Assembly (NCBI RefSeq): GCF_001512305.1
Contig: NZ_LNUT01000005.1
Span: 499,090-563,089, forward strand
Length of the DNA stretch: 64,000 nt
Direction of reading: 5' to 3'
Source of the DNA: Arthrobacter sp. EPSL27
GTDB lineage: Bacteria; Actinomycetota; Actinomycetes; Actinomycetales; Micrococcaceae
The translations under genes and the position numbers were made by a program. Shown in pieces: positions 33,034 through 41,724 of this stretch. The notes below the pieces were generated by a model. The model was not told the DNA's origin, did no database searches, and saw only the letters and a program-made list of their open reading frames with translations. How positions within the stretch are numbered: the stretch's first letter is position 1; the number at the start of each line of letters is the position of its first letter.

Positions 33034-34127
33034 GACAAACCCTGGCGGCCCCGGCGGGCACGGAGCGCCACCGCCTCCTCGGCGGCCTCAACCAGCCTGC
33101 GCGCCGAGTCGTCCCAGCTGAAGTCGGCAGCGCGTTCGACCGAACGGCGGGAGCGGGCCTTCCACAAATCCGGGTCCTCGAGTTTCCGGACGGCGGCGGC
33201 GAATTCCGCGGGCGAGTCCGGGTGGACGTAGCTGACGGCGTCGCCGCCCACTTCGCGGAAGATCGGGATGTCGCTGGCGATCACCGGGGTGCCGTGCGAC
33301 ATCGCCTCGACCAGCGGCAGGCCGTAGCCCTCGGCCTTGGACAGGCTGATCAGGGCCGTGGTGCGCCCCAGCAGGGCCTCGTACTCGGCGTCCGTCACGC
33401 CGTTGTGGAACACGATGTCCGCGCCGGCTGGGGCCAGGGCCTCAAGTTCGGCCCGGCGCTCGGGGGTGATCCGGCTGAGCAGGTGCAGGCTCATGTCCGG
33501 AAGCTCCGCCATGCCCCGGATCATGGTCTCTACGTTCTTGTACGGCATAAAGGAGCCCATATACAGCAGGGTCTTGTCCGCTCCGGCGCCCGGATCCCGC
33601 GGGGTGTGGCCGTGCTGCGGGGCATTGCCCACAATCCTGACGGGACGCCGGGTGAGCCGGTACTTCGACATCAGTGCGGCCGTTGTGGAGCTGATGGTGG
33701 CGACGACGTCGGCCCGGTTCAGCAGGAGGCGCTGCGGCCAGAACGCCTTGTGGTACAGCCGCCACAGGACCCGGACCGGGGCGGGCAGGAAGCCGGGCGG
33801 CGCCGGGTGCTCGTAGTAGATCAGGTCGTGCAGGGTGAGCACCAGGGCGTACTTCCGGCCCCAGCTGCCCATGGTCTGCATGGGGCACACCACCACGTCG
33901 GCGCCGAGCTTGTTGATTTTGCCGGCCACGAACAGCTCGGCCGGGGACAGCGGGCTGTTGACCAGGGTGTAGGGCACATCCGGGAGCAGGGCCAGCTGGC
34001 GGACGTCGCTGATCAGCATGGAGACGTCGGCGATTTTGGCCGTGGCCGCGATCAGGCTGGCGCCGTAGCGGCTGATGCCGTCATGGTGGTCCAAACGGGT
34101 GAAGCGGGCGTCGATGAGGATTTTCAC
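33027..34127 (-). CDS. Glycosyltransferase family 4 (GT-B fold)
   Basis: A 366-residue retaining GT-B enzyme. The N-terminal half starts MKILIDARFTRLDHHDGISR with the Gly of the acceptor loop; the C-terminal nucleotide-sugar domain shows LLYMGSFMPYKNVETMI and the EX7E motif in LSKAEGYGLPLVEAMSHGTP followed by VIASDIPIFREVGGDA. No transmembrane span. Donor and acceptor are not predictable. It overlaps the hydrolase gene upstream by 4 bp (same strand), so the two are cotranscribed; cell-envelope or glycolipid work is a guess. It converges on priA with only 25 bp between stops. Confidence 0.9.
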   Translation of the reverse strand: MKILIDARFTRLDHHDGISRYGASLIAATAKIADVSMLISDVRQLALLPDVPYTLVNSPLSPAELFVAGKINKLGADVVVCPMQTMGSWGRKYALVLTLHDLIYYEHPAPPGFLPAPVRVLWRLYHKAFWPQRLLLNRADVVATISSTTAALMSKYRLTRRPVRIVGNAPQHGHTPRDPGAGADKTLLYMGSFMPYKNVETMIRGMAELPDMSLHLLSRITPERRAELEALAPAGADIVFHNGVTDAEYEALLGRTTALISLSKAEGYGLPLVEAMSHGTPVIASDIPIFREVGGDAVSYVHPDSPAEFAAAVRKLEDPDLWKARSRRSVERAADFSWDDSARRLVEAAEEAVALRARRGRQGLSA

Positions 34128-35050
34128 GCGGAGTGGTCCTTCAGGAAGCGGCGGATGAAACCCGCGGCGGGTTCCGGGGTCTCGTAGTGGATCAGATGGC
34201 CGACGCCGGGAATGACGTCCAGGTGCGCGTCCGGCAGCAGGGCCAGCAGCGTGTGCTGGTCCGGCAACGTCGCGATCTCGTCCTTTTCCCCGGCGATCAG
34301 CAGCACGGGGAGGGTAAGGCTGCCGGCGACTTCCGCCACGTTGCCGCCCACCGAGGCCTTGAACGCCTGAAGCAGGCTTTCCCGGTCCGCGAAGGCGGAG
34401 AAGTAGGCGCTGTGCTGGGCGTGGACAAAGCGGCGCAGCTCCTTGTTCCGGGTCTTCGCCATCGTCTCGCTCATGATCCGGACAATCAGCTGGCTGCGCA
34501 GGAGGCCCTGTCCCAGCCGGCGGGGCAGGCGCGCCGCGGCCTCGTAGTACAGCACGGCGAGTTTGGTCATAAGCCCCTTGGGCCCCTCGAGGGCGGGCGC
34601 GGCGATCGGGTTGACCAGGATCAGCTCGGCAACGGCTCCGGGGTGGGCCGCCACGTAGTGGCTTGCGACGATCGAGCCGAAGGAGTGACCCAGCAGGACC
34701 GTGTCCGGGCCGAGGCCCAGGGCGGCCATGAAGTCCGAGATGAACCGGCCGTAGTTCTCCACGCTGTGTTCGGCGGCTGCAAAGGCGGACGAGCTGCCGA
34801 ATCCGGGAAGGTCGGGCATGATGAGCCGCATCTCGGGCAGCTGGTCGGCCACGCGGAGCAGGCCGTGGTGGTCGCCGCGGAAGCCGTGGACCACCAGGAT
34901 GGTCCGGGTCTCGGGCGTCACCCGGACAGGCTCGTACCGCCAGTACGCCACCGTGGTGCCGTCGAGGACCACCGTGTCAGCATGGGTGCGGCCTTCCAGG
35001 TCGTCGCTGAACAGGGCGGCGGGGGAGGACTCGGTGTCCACGGATTCCAT
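34124..35050 (-). CDS. Alpha/beta-fold hydrolase
   Basis: A 308-residue serine hydrolase. Seen motifs: oxyanion region VVHGFRGDHHGLL near residue 52, nucleophile elbow LLGHSFGSIVASHYVAAHPG (Ser near 121), acid in the region LLIAGEKDEIATLP, and catalytic His in PGVGHLIHYETPE near the end. A cap region lies between. The substrate cannot be told. It is translationally coupled to the glycosyltransferase. The first 40 residues are acidic and poorly conserved; the ATG at 35050 opens MESVDTESSPAALFSDDLEG. Confidence 0.9.
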   Translation of the reverse strand: MESVDTESSPAALFSDDLEGRTHADTVVLDGTTVAYWRYEPVRVTPETRTILVVHGFRGDHHGLLRVADQLPEMRLIMPDLPGFGSSSAFAAAEHSVENYGRFISDFMAALGLGPDTVLLGHSFGSIVASHYVAAHPGAVAELILVNPIAAPALEGPKGLMTKLAVLYYEAAARLPRRLGQGLLRSQLIVRIMSETMAKTRNKELRRFVHAQHSAYFSAFADRESLLQAFKASVGGNVAEVAGSLTLPVLLIAGEKDEIATLPDQHTLLALLPDAHLDVIPGVGHLIHYETPEPAAGFIRRFLKDHSA

Positions 35051-35089
35051 TCGGTATGTCCTGGTCTTCTCGATGGTTGTCGGGAGGCG

Positions 35090-35968
35090 CTAGTTGACGG
35101 AGTCCGGGTGGGACCCGGTGCGGACGCCACGTTCCAGGCCGGCCATGGCCGCCATGGCCGCGTCGTCGAGGCTGAACCCGAAGACGTCCAGGTTGTCGCG
35201 GATCCGGTCGTGGGAGCTCGCCTTGGGGATGGCGACGTGGCCGAGCTGGACGTGCCAGCGGAGGATGATCTGCGCCGCGGTGACGGCGTGCGCGGCGGCC
35301 AGGTCCAGCACCACCTGGTCCTGCAGGACCTGGCCCCGGCCCAGCGGGCTCCACGCCTCAGTGGTGATGCCGAGTTCGCGGTGCACGGCGCGCAGCTCCT
35401 CCTGCTGCAGCCAGGGGTGCAGTTCTATCTGGTTGACGGCCGGGACCACTTCGGCCGTCTGCAGCAGGCGGTCCAGGTGGGCCGGCTGGAAGTTGGAGAC
35501 GCCGATGGCGCGGGCCCTGCCCTCGCGGTACAGCGTCTCCATCGCACGGTAGCTTTCGGCGTAGAGGCCGCGCTGCGGGCAGGGCCAGTGGATCAGGTAC
35601 AGGTCCACGTACTCGAGGCCCAGGTTGGCCATGGAGGTGTCGAAAGCGCGCAGGGTGGCGTCATAGCCCTGGCTGTCGTTCCAGAGCTTGGTGGTCACGA
35701 ACAGGTCCTCGCGCGACAGCGGCGGGAAGGCCTCGCCGGACCCGCCGCGGGCGCCGTCGCGGCTAGAAGAACCCGAGAGGGTGCCGATGCCCCGGCCGAC
35801 GCCCGTCTCGTTCCCGTACATGGCGGCGGTATCGAAGTGGCGGTAGCCGGCCTCGAGGGCCATGGCCACCAGTCCGGCGGCGTCCTCCGGCGGCACTTTA
35901 TAGAGACCGAACCCCAGCTGGTCGATCAGGACACCGTTGTTGAGGCTGAGCCGGAGTGAGGGTTTCAT
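35090..35968 (-). CDS. Aldo/keto reductase
   Basis: A 292-residue NADPH-dependent AKR of the 2,5-diketo-D-gluconate reductase type. The catalytic tetrad is visible: Asp in GYRHFDTAAMYGNETGVGRG, Tyr in the same block, Lys in FVTTKLWNDSQGYD, His in LYLIHWPCPQRG. IGVSNFQPAHLDRLLQTAEV and the C-terminal ASSHDRIRDNLDVFGFSLDD (cofactor-binding) complete it. An inserted Ser/Gly/Arg-rich loop (LSGSSSRDGARGGSGEAF) after residue 62 is unusual. Substrate unknown. It is separated by 39 bp from the hydrolase, so the three minus-strand genes may be one transcript. Confidence 0.93.
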   Translation of the reverse strand: MKPSLRLSLNNGVLIDQLGFGLYKVPPEDAAGLVAMALEAGYRHFDTAAMYGNETGVGRGIGTLSGSSSRDGARGGSGEAFPPLSREDLFVTTKLWNDSQGYDATLRAFDTSMANLGLEYVDLYLIHWPCPQRGLYAESYRAMETLYREGRARAIGVSNFQPAHLDRLLQTAEVVPAVNQIELHPWLQQEELRAVHRELGITTEAWSPLGRGQVLQDQVVLDLAAAHAVTAAQIILRWHVQLGHVAIPKASSHDRIRDNLDVFGFSLDDAAMAAMAGLERGVRTGSHPDSVN

Positions 35969-36017
35969 ACCTCGACTTTACCGACTCCGGCGCCGCTGCT
36001 TCCCACGGCAGGCCGGT

Positions 36018-36980
36018 TCAGCCCAGGCCGTCGAAGCTGACAAGCCTGCGGGCGCTTGCCTCGTCCAGGATCAGGTCGGTGGCCAGCCCCGCGGCGAGGG
36101 CACCGCGCAGGCCGTTGATCTTCGAGGCGCCGGACACCACGCAGATCCTCCGCCGCACCTGGCGCAGCTGGGCGAGGTCAGGGCCGGTGGAACGTTCGTT
36201 CAGGGTGATGCCGTCCGAGGAGCCGTCTGCGCGGAAGAACACGGTGGCCACGTCGCCCACAACGTCGGAGGTGGCCAATATGGCCAGGTCGTCCTCATCG
36301 AGGTAACCGCCGGCGTAGACATGGCTGGGGTAGTCGGCGTCGACCGACCCGACGCCGAAAATCGCAATGCTCATGCGCGACTGCAGCTCGAGGATCCGTT
36401 GCACACTGCGCTCATTCCACATCGCTCTTTTGGTCGCCGCGTGGTCGAAGAAGGCCGGGACGGGGAACTGTTCCACCCGCGCGCCGTAGGCGCTGCCGAA
36501 GCGCCGCATGATGTCGGAGGCATACGTGATGCCCGTGGTCTGCATGTTGCCGGCGCCGTTGAGCTGGACGATCACGCTGTCATGGGTGATCTTCCGGGTC
36601 AGGTGCCGGCTCACGGCGCTCAGGGTGGACCCCCACGCGACGCCGATGATGGCGTTCGAGTCCACCAGCGGCCCGATGGTGCGTGCTGCCTGCATGGCCA
36701 CGCGGTCCAGCGTCTCTGCCTCATTCAGGGTGTCAACCACCGGAACGACGTGCACATCCACCTTGTATTCGGCGCGGATCATGCTCGCGAGTTCGGGGCC
36801 CGTGTCCAGCGGGCTCCGGATCTGGATCTGGACCAGCCCCGATTCCCGGGCGGAGGACAGCAGCCGCGAGACGGTGGACCGGGAGGTCCGGAGCTCGCGC
36901 GCGATCGCGTCCATGGTCAGGTCCTGCAGGTAATACAACTGGGCCGCCCGGAGGGCGTCGGAGTGGCGTGAGGGTGTCAT
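36018..36980 (-). CDS. SorC/DeoR-family sugar-binding transcriptional regulator (probable glp regulator)
   Basis: The 320-residue protein has an N-terminal helix-turn-helix (LRAAQLYYLQDLTMDAIARE, then LRTSRSTVSRLLSSARESGL; residues 9-49) and a C-terminal sugar-binding domain with IIGVAWGSTLSAVSRHLTRK, VGSVDADYPSHVYAGGYL and ICVVSGASKINGLRGALAAG, as in SorC/CggR/DeoR proteins that sense phosphorylated sugars. It is divergent from glpD, with a TGCAC-N4-GTGCA palindrome between, so a glycerol 3-phosphate-responsive role is likely (inference). The ATG at 36980 begins MTPSRHSDAL after GGAAATGGG; the frame is open further to 37088 but would cross the operator. Confidence 0.9.
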   Translation of the reverse strand: MTPSRHSDALRAAQLYYLQDLTMDAIARELRTSRSTVSRLLSSARESGLVQIQIRSPLDTGPELASMIRAEYKVDVHVVPVVDTLNEAETLDRVAMQAARTIGPLVDSNAIIGVAWGSTLSAVSRHLTRKITHDSVIVQLNGAGNMQTTGITYASDIMRRFGSAYGARVEQFPVPAFFDHAATKRAMWNERSVQRILELQSRMSIAIFGVGSVDADYPSHVYAGGYLDEDDLAILATSDVVGDVATVFFRADGSSDGITLNERSTGPDLAQLRQVRRRICVVSGASKINGLRGALAAGLATDLILDEASARRLVSFDGLG

Positions 36981-36993
36981 CCCATTTCCGTTC

Positions 36994-37007
36994 TGCACGT
37001 TTGTGCA
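36994..37007. promoter_or_regulatory. Candidate operator for the SorC-type regulator (TGCAC-N4-GTGCA)
   Basis: A perfect palindrome TGCACGTTTGTGCA between the divergent regulator and glpD. It lies 14 nt from the regulator start and ends 6 nt before the glpD -35 box, where binding could control both genes. Confidence 0.6.
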
Positions 37008-37013
37008 TAGTGC

Positions 37014-37043
37014 TTGACTCCATTTTCCATTACTCCAAACAAT
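37014..37043 (+). promoter_or_regulatory. Candidate glpD promoter
   Basis: TTGACT (37014-37019), 18-bp spacer, AACAAT (37038-37043). The -35 matches five of six consensus bases. It would give a leader of about 57 nt before the glpD TTG. Confidence 0.55.
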
Positions 37044-37106
37044 AGTGATGAACGGCGCCGCGCCACGGGGCGCGCCGCACAAAAACAAGACCCAAAGGAG
37101 CAGTTC

Positions 37107-38891
37107 TTGGGACAGAAGGATTCAGCCCGCAACCAGGCATCGGCCGGCGAGCGCGCATCGGTGCAGGGTCTGCGGCAGCGGCCGCACGCACAGGTGCTGA
37201 TTATCGGCGGCGGCATCAACGGAGTGGGCACGTTCCGGGACCTCGCGCTGCAGGGCGTTGACGTCGCCCTCGTCGAGCGCGGCGACTACTGCCAGGGCGC
37301 CAGCGGCGCCTCCTCGCACATGATCCACGGCGGCATCCGGTACCTCGAAAACGGCGAGTTCCGCCTGGTCCAGGAATCGGTGGTCGAACGCAACCGGCTC
37401 CTGCGCATCGCGCCGCACTACGTCAAGCCGCTGCAGACCACCATCCCCATCTTCAGCACCTTCTCCGGCGTCCTCGCCGCGCCGCTGCGGTTCCTGACCC
37501 ACAAGCAGCAGGGCAAGCCCAAGGAACGCGGAGCCTTCCTCATCAAGCTCGGGCTCAGCATGTACGACTTCTTCTCCCGCGACGGCGGCACCGTGCCCCG
37601 CCACCAGTTCCGCGGCCGCAAGAGTGCCCTCGCCGAGCTGCCCCGCCTGCACCCGGGCATCAAATACACCGCCACCTACTTTGACGCCTCCGTGCACAAC
37701 CCGGAACGGCTCACCCTCGACGTCCTGCAGGACGGCGAGAAGGCCGGTGCCGCCGGAGCCAGCGACGCGCGCGCCAGCAACTACCTCTCTCTGGTCTCAG
37801 TCCGCGACAGTGCAGGCCCGGGCCGCACCGGCAGCACCGTGCAGCTCCGCGATGAGCTCACCGGGGAACTGTTCGACTTCACCGCGGACGTCATCGTCAA
37901 CACCACCGGCGCGTGGGTTGACCTCACGAACCAGGCGATGGGCGCGGCGTCGTCCTTTATGGGCGGCACCAAGGGCTCACACATCGTGCTGGACCACCCC
38001 GAACTGCTCGCCGCCTGCAACGGCCGCGAGATCTTCTTCGAACACACCGACGGCCGGATCGTCCTGATTTATCCGATGGGGGACCGGGTCCTGGTGGGTA
38101 CCACCGACGTCGACGCCGACATGGCTGAAGACGCCGTCTGCACCGAATCGGAGATCGACTACTTCTTCGACCTGATCGGGCACGTCTTCCCGGACATCAG
38201 CGTGGACCGCGGGCAGATTGTCTACACCTTCTCCGGTGTGCGTCCGCTGCCGAAGCACGACGCCACCCAGCCGGGCTTCGTCAGCCGCGACTACCGGATC
38301 GAACGCCGCGCCGGCGCAGCAGACGGGGCCGTCGTCCTCAGCCTGGTGGGCGGCAAGTGGACCACGTTCCGCGCCCTCGCCGAACACCTCAGCAACGACG
38401 TCCTGGCCGAACTCGGCATGGAGCGGAAAGTCTCCACCGGCAAACTCGCCATCGGCGGCGGAGCCGGCTTCCCGGACAGCGAGGACGGCGTGCAGCGCTG
38501 GATCAAGGCACACATGGCCAACGGACGCGACGCGGACCGCACGGCCGGGCTCCTGACCCGCTACGGCACGCGCGCCGAGGAAGTCATCAGCTTCCTCGAC
38601 GCACCCGGCTCCGAGCCGGACCGCCTCCTGCACTCCACCCGCGAGCTCAGCGTGCGCGAGCTGGAGTTCATGGCCCGGAACGAGCAGATCGGGCACCTGA
38701 TCGACGTCCTGGTCCGCCGCACGTCCCTCGCTTTCCGGGGACTCGTGACCGGGGAACTGCTGAACGAAGTTGCCGGAATCCTCGCCGGCCCGCTGGGCTG
38801 GGACGCGGCTACACAGACCTCCGAGATCAGCCACGCTCAGGAGGTGCTCAAGCGATTCCACGGCGTCCAGGTCCACAGCCTGGTCTCCTAG
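37107..38891 (+). CDS. glpD: Glycerol-3-phosphate dehydrogenase/oxidase (FAD-dependent)
   Basis: Oxidises glycerol 3-phosphate to DHAP at the membrane. I place the start at TTG 37107 (AAAGGAG at 37094-37100, 6-nt spacer); upstream in-frame codons would fall inside the promoter. The protein is then 594 residues. The FAD Rossmann motif VLIIGGGINGVGTFRDLALQ is near residue 28, followed by GASGASSHMIHGGIRYLENG, NTTGAWVDLTNQ, and the C-terminal DAO_C region with FSGVRPL. It leads the glycerol operon glpD-glpF-glpK and is divergent from the SorC-type regulator. Confidence 0.96.
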   Translation: MGQKDSARNQASAGERASVQGLRQRPHAQVLIIGGGINGVGTFRDLALQGVDVALVERGDYCQGASGASSHMIHGGIRYLENGEFRLVQESVVERNRLLRIAPHYVKPLQTTIPIFSTFSGVLAAPLRFLTHKQQGKPKERGAFLIKLGLSMYDFFSRDGGTVPRHQFRGRKSALAELPRLHPGIKYTATYFDASVHNPERLTLDVLQDGEKAGAAGASDARASNYLSLVSVRDSAGPGRTGSTVQLRDELTGELFDFTADVIVNTTGAWVDLTNQAMGAASSFMGGTKGSHIVLDHPELLAACNGREIFFEHTDGRIVLIYPMGDRVLVGTTDVDADMAEDAVCTESEIDYFFDLIGHVFPDISVDRGQIVYTFSGVRPLPKHDATQPGFVSRDYRIERRAGAADGAVVLSLVGGKWTTFRALAEHLSNDVLAELGMERKVSTGKLAIGGGAGFPDSEDGVQRWIKAHMANGRDADRTAGLLTRYGTRAEEVISFLDAPGSEPDRLLHSTRELSVRELEFMARNEQIGHLIDVLVRRTSLAFRGLVTGELLNEVAGILAGPLGWDAATQTSEISHAQEVLKRFHGVQVHSLVS

Positions 38892-38897
38892 AAATCA

Positions 38898-38924
38898 GGG
38901 GCCGGACGGGGGACGTCCGGCCCC
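38898..38924 (+). promoter_or_regulatory. Strong hairpin 1 in the glpD-glpF gap
   Basis: GGGGCCGGAC (38898-38907) pairs perfectly with GTCCGGCCCC (38915-38924) around GGGGGAC. It starts 7 nt after the glpD stop and has no T-run. It may attenuate or process the transcript, or protect the 3' end of glpD mRNA. Confidence 0.65.
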
Positions 38925-38965
38925 AAGGACTGCGTGGTACCCTCTGGGGCACTGGCGCAGTTGCC

Positions 38966-38996
38966 GGCCGGCGGCGCCAACGCGGCGCCGCCGGCC
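38966..38996 (+). promoter_or_regulatory. Strong hairpin 2 in the glpD-glpF gap
   Basis: GGCCGGCGGCGCC (38966-38978) and GGCGCCGCCGGCC (38984-38996) form a 13-bp all-GC stem with loop AACGC. No T-run follows. The glpF ribosome site lies 40 nt downstream. Confidence 0.65.
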
Positions 38997-39050
38997 CAAC
39001 GGCCCCTCAAACTCGCGAGGGGCTGACAACAGAAAATAGAGGAGTCAAAG

Positions 39051-39803
39051 ATGTCTCTTGGAATAGTTTTCCTGTCCGAAGTATTCGGCACCGCAATGCT
39101 GACCCTGCTGGGTTGCGGCGTTGTGGCAAACGTTGCACTCAAAGGCACCAAGGGCAACAACGGCGGGTTCCTGATGGTCACTTGGGGATGGGGCATTGCC
39201 GTCTTCTCCGGTGTCTACGTTGCCGCGATGTCCGGGGCGCACCTGAACCCCGCCGTGACCTTCGGCCTGCTGCTCAACGGCAAGACGGAATACGCGCCCG
39301 GCGTGCCCGTCGACTTCGCCTCCACCCTTACCTACTTCGGCGGTGAACTGCTCGGTGCCTTCCTCGGCGCCGTGGTCATGTGGCTGGCCTACAAGCAGCA
39401 CTTCGACGCTTCGGATGCGGAGCCCGCCAGCCAGCTGGCAGTCTTCTCCACCGGACCGGCGATCCGCTCCACGCCTTGGAACCTCATCACGGAGATCATC
39501 GGCACCTTTGTCCTCGTGTTCGTTATCCTGACCTTCGGCGGGACACCCTCGGGGCTCGGCCCGCTCGCCGTGGCTCTGCTGGTTGTCGGCATCGGTGTCT
39601 CCCTCGGTGGACCCACCGGCTACGCCATCAACCCGGCCCGTGACCTCGGCCCCCGCATCGCCCACGCCCTGCTGCCCATGAAGGGCAAGGGTTCCTCCGA
39701 CTGGAGCTACTCCTGGATTCCGGTTGTCGGCCCGTTGGTTGGCGGTGGCCTCGCAGGCCTCGTCGCCGCCGTCGTGCCGATCATCGCCACCGCAGCTGCC
39801 TGA
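39051..39803 (+). CDS. glpF: Glycerol uptake facilitator (MIP/aquaglyceroporin)
   Basis: A 250-residue channel with six spans and the two half-helix boxes: [20 protein letters not shown] (NPA 1, residues about 61-80) and [20 protein letters not shown] (NPA 2, near 187). The Asp after the second NPAR (NPARD) is the aquaglyceroporin hallmark, so glycerol conduction is favoured over water alone. ATG with AGAGGAG upstream. It sits between glpD and glpK. Confidence 0.96.
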   Translation: MSLGIVFLSEVFGTAMLTLLGCGVVANVALKGTKGNNGGFLMVTWGWGIAVFSGVYVAAMSGAHLNPAVTFGLLLNGKTEYAPGVPVDFASTLTYFGGELLGAFLGAVVMWLAYKQHFDASDAEPASQLAVFSTGPAIRSTPWNLITEIIGTFVLVFVILTFGGTPSGLGPLAVALLVVGIGVSLGGPTGYAINPARDLGPRIAHALLPMKGKGSSDWSYSWIPVVGPLVGGGLAGLVAAVVPIIATAAA

Positions 39804-39855
39804 TCCGTTCCACCCGTACTCTCAACCGCCAGCCCCCAACGACAAGGACGTCAAC

Positions 39856-41370
39856 ATGAACCAGTACGTAATCGCCATTGACCAGGGCACCACCAGCACC
39901 CGCGCCATCGTGTTCGACCACAGCGGCAGCATCGTGTCCTCGGGCCAGATGGAACACGAACAGATCTTCCCGCAGGCCGGCTGGGTGGAGCACGATCCAG
40001 CGGAGATCTGGAACAACACCCGCGAGGTCATCGCCTCCGCCCTATCCAAGGCGAACCTGACCCGCCACGACATCGCCGCCGTCGGCATCACCAACCAGCG
40101 CGAGACCGCCGTCGTCTGGGACAAGACCACCGGTGAGGCCGTCTACAACGCGATCGTCTGGCAGGACACCCGCACGCAGTCGATCGTGGACGAGCTGGCC
40201 AAGGACGGCGGCCCGGACCGGTTCAAGCAGAAGGTCGGCCTGCCGCTGGCCACCTACTTCTCCGGCACCAAGATCAAATGGATCCTGGACAACGTCGAGG
40301 GCGCCCGCGCCAAGGCCGAGGCCGGGGACCTGGTGTTCGGCAACACCGACTGCTGGGTGCTCTGGAACCTGACCGGCGGTACCGACGGCGGCGTCCACGT
40401 CACGGATGTGACGAACGCGTCGCGGACCATGTTCATGGACCTCGAGACCCTCTCCTGGGACCAGGAGATCCTGGACGCGTTCGGGGTTCCGGCGTCCATG
40501 ATGCCGGCCATCAAGTCCTCGTCCGAGGTCTACGGCACGGTGCACACGTCCCAGCTGCTGCGTGAGGTTCCCGTCGCGGGCATCCTCGGCGACCAGCAGG
40601 CGGCGACGTTCGGCCAGGCGGCGTTCGACGCCGGCGAAGCCAAGAACACCTACGGCACGGGCTGCTTCCTCATCTTCAACACCGGTGAGGAAATCGTCCA
40701 CTCCAAGAACGGGCTGCTGACCACCGTCGGCTACAAGCTCGGCGACGCCGCACCGCACTACGCCCTGGAAGGCTCCATCGCCGTCACCGGGTCGCTGGTG
40801 CAGTGGCTGCGAGACAACCTCGGCATGATCAGCAGCGCCCCCGAAGTGGAGACGCTGGCGGCCTCAGTTGAGGACAACGGCGGCGTCTACATCGTTCCGG
40901 CGTTCTCGGGCCTGTTCGCTCCGTACTGGCGTTCCGACGCCCGCGGCGCGATCGTCGGCCTGACCCGCTACGTGAACAAGAACCACATTGCCCGGGCGGC
41001 GCTGGAGGCCACCGCCTTCCAGACCCGCGAGGTGCTCGACGCCGTCAACGCGGACTCGGGTGTGCCGCTGACCGAGCTGAAGGTCGACGGCGGCATGGTC
41101 GCCAACGACGCGCTGATGCAGTTCCAGGCCGACATCCTGGGCGTACCGGTGATCCGGCCCAAGGTCGTGGAAACCACGTCCCTGGGCGCCGCCTACGCCG
41201 CAGGGCTGGCGGTCGGCTTCTGGAAGGACCTCGGCGAGTGCTCCGCCAACTGGTCGGAGGACAAGCGCTGGGAGCCCACCATGGACCAGGCCGAGCGGGA
41301 GCGCCAGATGCGCCTCTGGAAGAAGGCCGTCACCAAGTCCATGGACTGGGTCGACGAGGACGTGAAGTAG
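39856..41370 (+). CDS. glpK: Glycerol kinase
   Basis: Phosphorylates glycerol and traps it in the cell. The 504-residue protein starts [20 protein letters not shown] (phosphate-binding loop), with [38 protein letters not shown], and [21 protein letters not shown]-terminal [27 protein letters not shown] precedes the ATG at 39856. The FGGY family is certain, and the operon context makes glycerol the substrate. A strong terminator follows 16 nt after the stop. Confidence 0.98.
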   Translation: MNQYVIAIDQGTTSTRAIVFDHSGSIVSSGQMEHEQIFPQAGWVEHDPAEIWNNTREVIASALSKANLTRHDIAAVGITNQRETAVVWDKTTGEAVYNAIVWQDTRTQSIVDELAKDGGPDRFKQKVGLPLATYFSGTKIKWILDNVEGARAKAEAGDLVFGNTDCWVLWNLTGGTDGGVHVTDVTNASRTMFMDLETLSWDQEILDAFGVPASMMPAIKSSSEVYGTVHTSQLLREVPVAGILGDQQAATFGQAAFDAGEAKNTYGTGCFLIFNTGEEIVHSKNGLLTTVGYKLGDAAPHYALEGSIAVTGSLVQWLRDNLGMISSAPEVETLAASVEDNGGVYIVPAFSGLFAPYWRSDARGAIVGLTRYVNKNHIARAALEATAFQTREVLDAVNADSGVPLTELKVDGGMVANDALMQFQADILGVPVIRPKVVETTSLGAAYAAGLAVGFWKDLGECSANWSEDKRWEPTMDQAERERQMRLWKKAVTKSMDWVDEDVK

Positions 41371-41385
41371 GCCCCAGCCTCTATC

Positions 41386-41454
41386 GAGGGAGGCCGCACC
41401 CGCCCTGCCCGCTTCGCGGTGCCCACCACACCCTGGCGGGGTGCGGCCTCCCTC
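41386..41454 (+). terminator. Terminator of the glp operon
   Basis: GAGGGAGGCCGCACC (41386-41400) pairs with 41440-41454, a perfect 15-bp stem; CGCC/GGCG extends it. The loop is about 35 nt and no clean T-run follows, but TCTCTCG does. Confidence 0.7.
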
Positions 41455-41515
41455 TCTCGTGCGCCCGTACTTCAGCCGCTCGTGGCGGCTTACGGTGAGG
41501 CGATTCGCGGTGCGC

Positions 41516-41521
41516 TAGAGT
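41516..41521 (+). promoter_or_regulatory. Candidate -10 (TAGAGT) of leuS, placing +1 at the leader ATG
   Basis: TAGAGT ends 6 nt before the ATG of the leader peptide at 41528. With normal -10 spacing the RNA would start at that A, so the leader peptide mRNA would be leaderless. The -35 region is weak. Confidence 0.55.
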
Positions 41522-41527
41522 AGTCCT

Positions 41528-41554
41528 ATGCGTGCGATCCTTGTGCTTAGCTAG
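41528..41554 (+). CDS. leuS leader peptide (MRAILVLS), attenuator
   Basis: A nine-codon ORF (ATG CGT GCG ATC CTT GTG CTT AGC TAG). Leu codons five and seven are both CTT, rare in this GC-rich genome, and Ile and Val codons lie beside them. A hairpin region (41554-41589) and an intrinsic terminator (41591-41614) follow before leuS, so ribosome stalling at Leu codons when charged tRNA-Leu is short could switch off termination. Attenuators at leuS have been predicted in some Streptomyces; this looks like the same idea in another lineage. Confidence 0.6.
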   Translation: MRAILVLS

Positions 41555-41590
41555 CCGCCCGGTATCCCGACTACGGATTGCCGAGCGGCC

Positions 41591-41614
41591 GCCCCTCCAT
41601 GTCGAGGGGCTTTT
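41591..41614 (+). terminator. Leader terminator upstream of leuS
   Basis: GCCCCTC (41591-41597), loop CATGTC, GAGGGGC (41604-41610), then TTTT. A compact intrinsic terminator 37 nt after the leader peptide stop and 111 nt before the leuS GTG. Upstream GCCGC (41554-41558) / GCGGC (41585-41589) can form a competing stem. Confidence 0.75.
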
Positions 41615-41724
41615 GTGTGTCTGGGGTACTCCCGGCAGCAAACACCAGCAAGCAGGGATCAGGCCGTCGTGCCGGAATATGACGTTTCGGAACACAAGGC
41701 TAGACAGAACAGAAGAGGGCAGCA

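Noticed and set aside
41371..41724. T-box riboswitch for leuS
   Set aside because: No T-box motif (UGGN in a bulge with a specifier loop) is visible; the leader ORF and terminator explain the region better.
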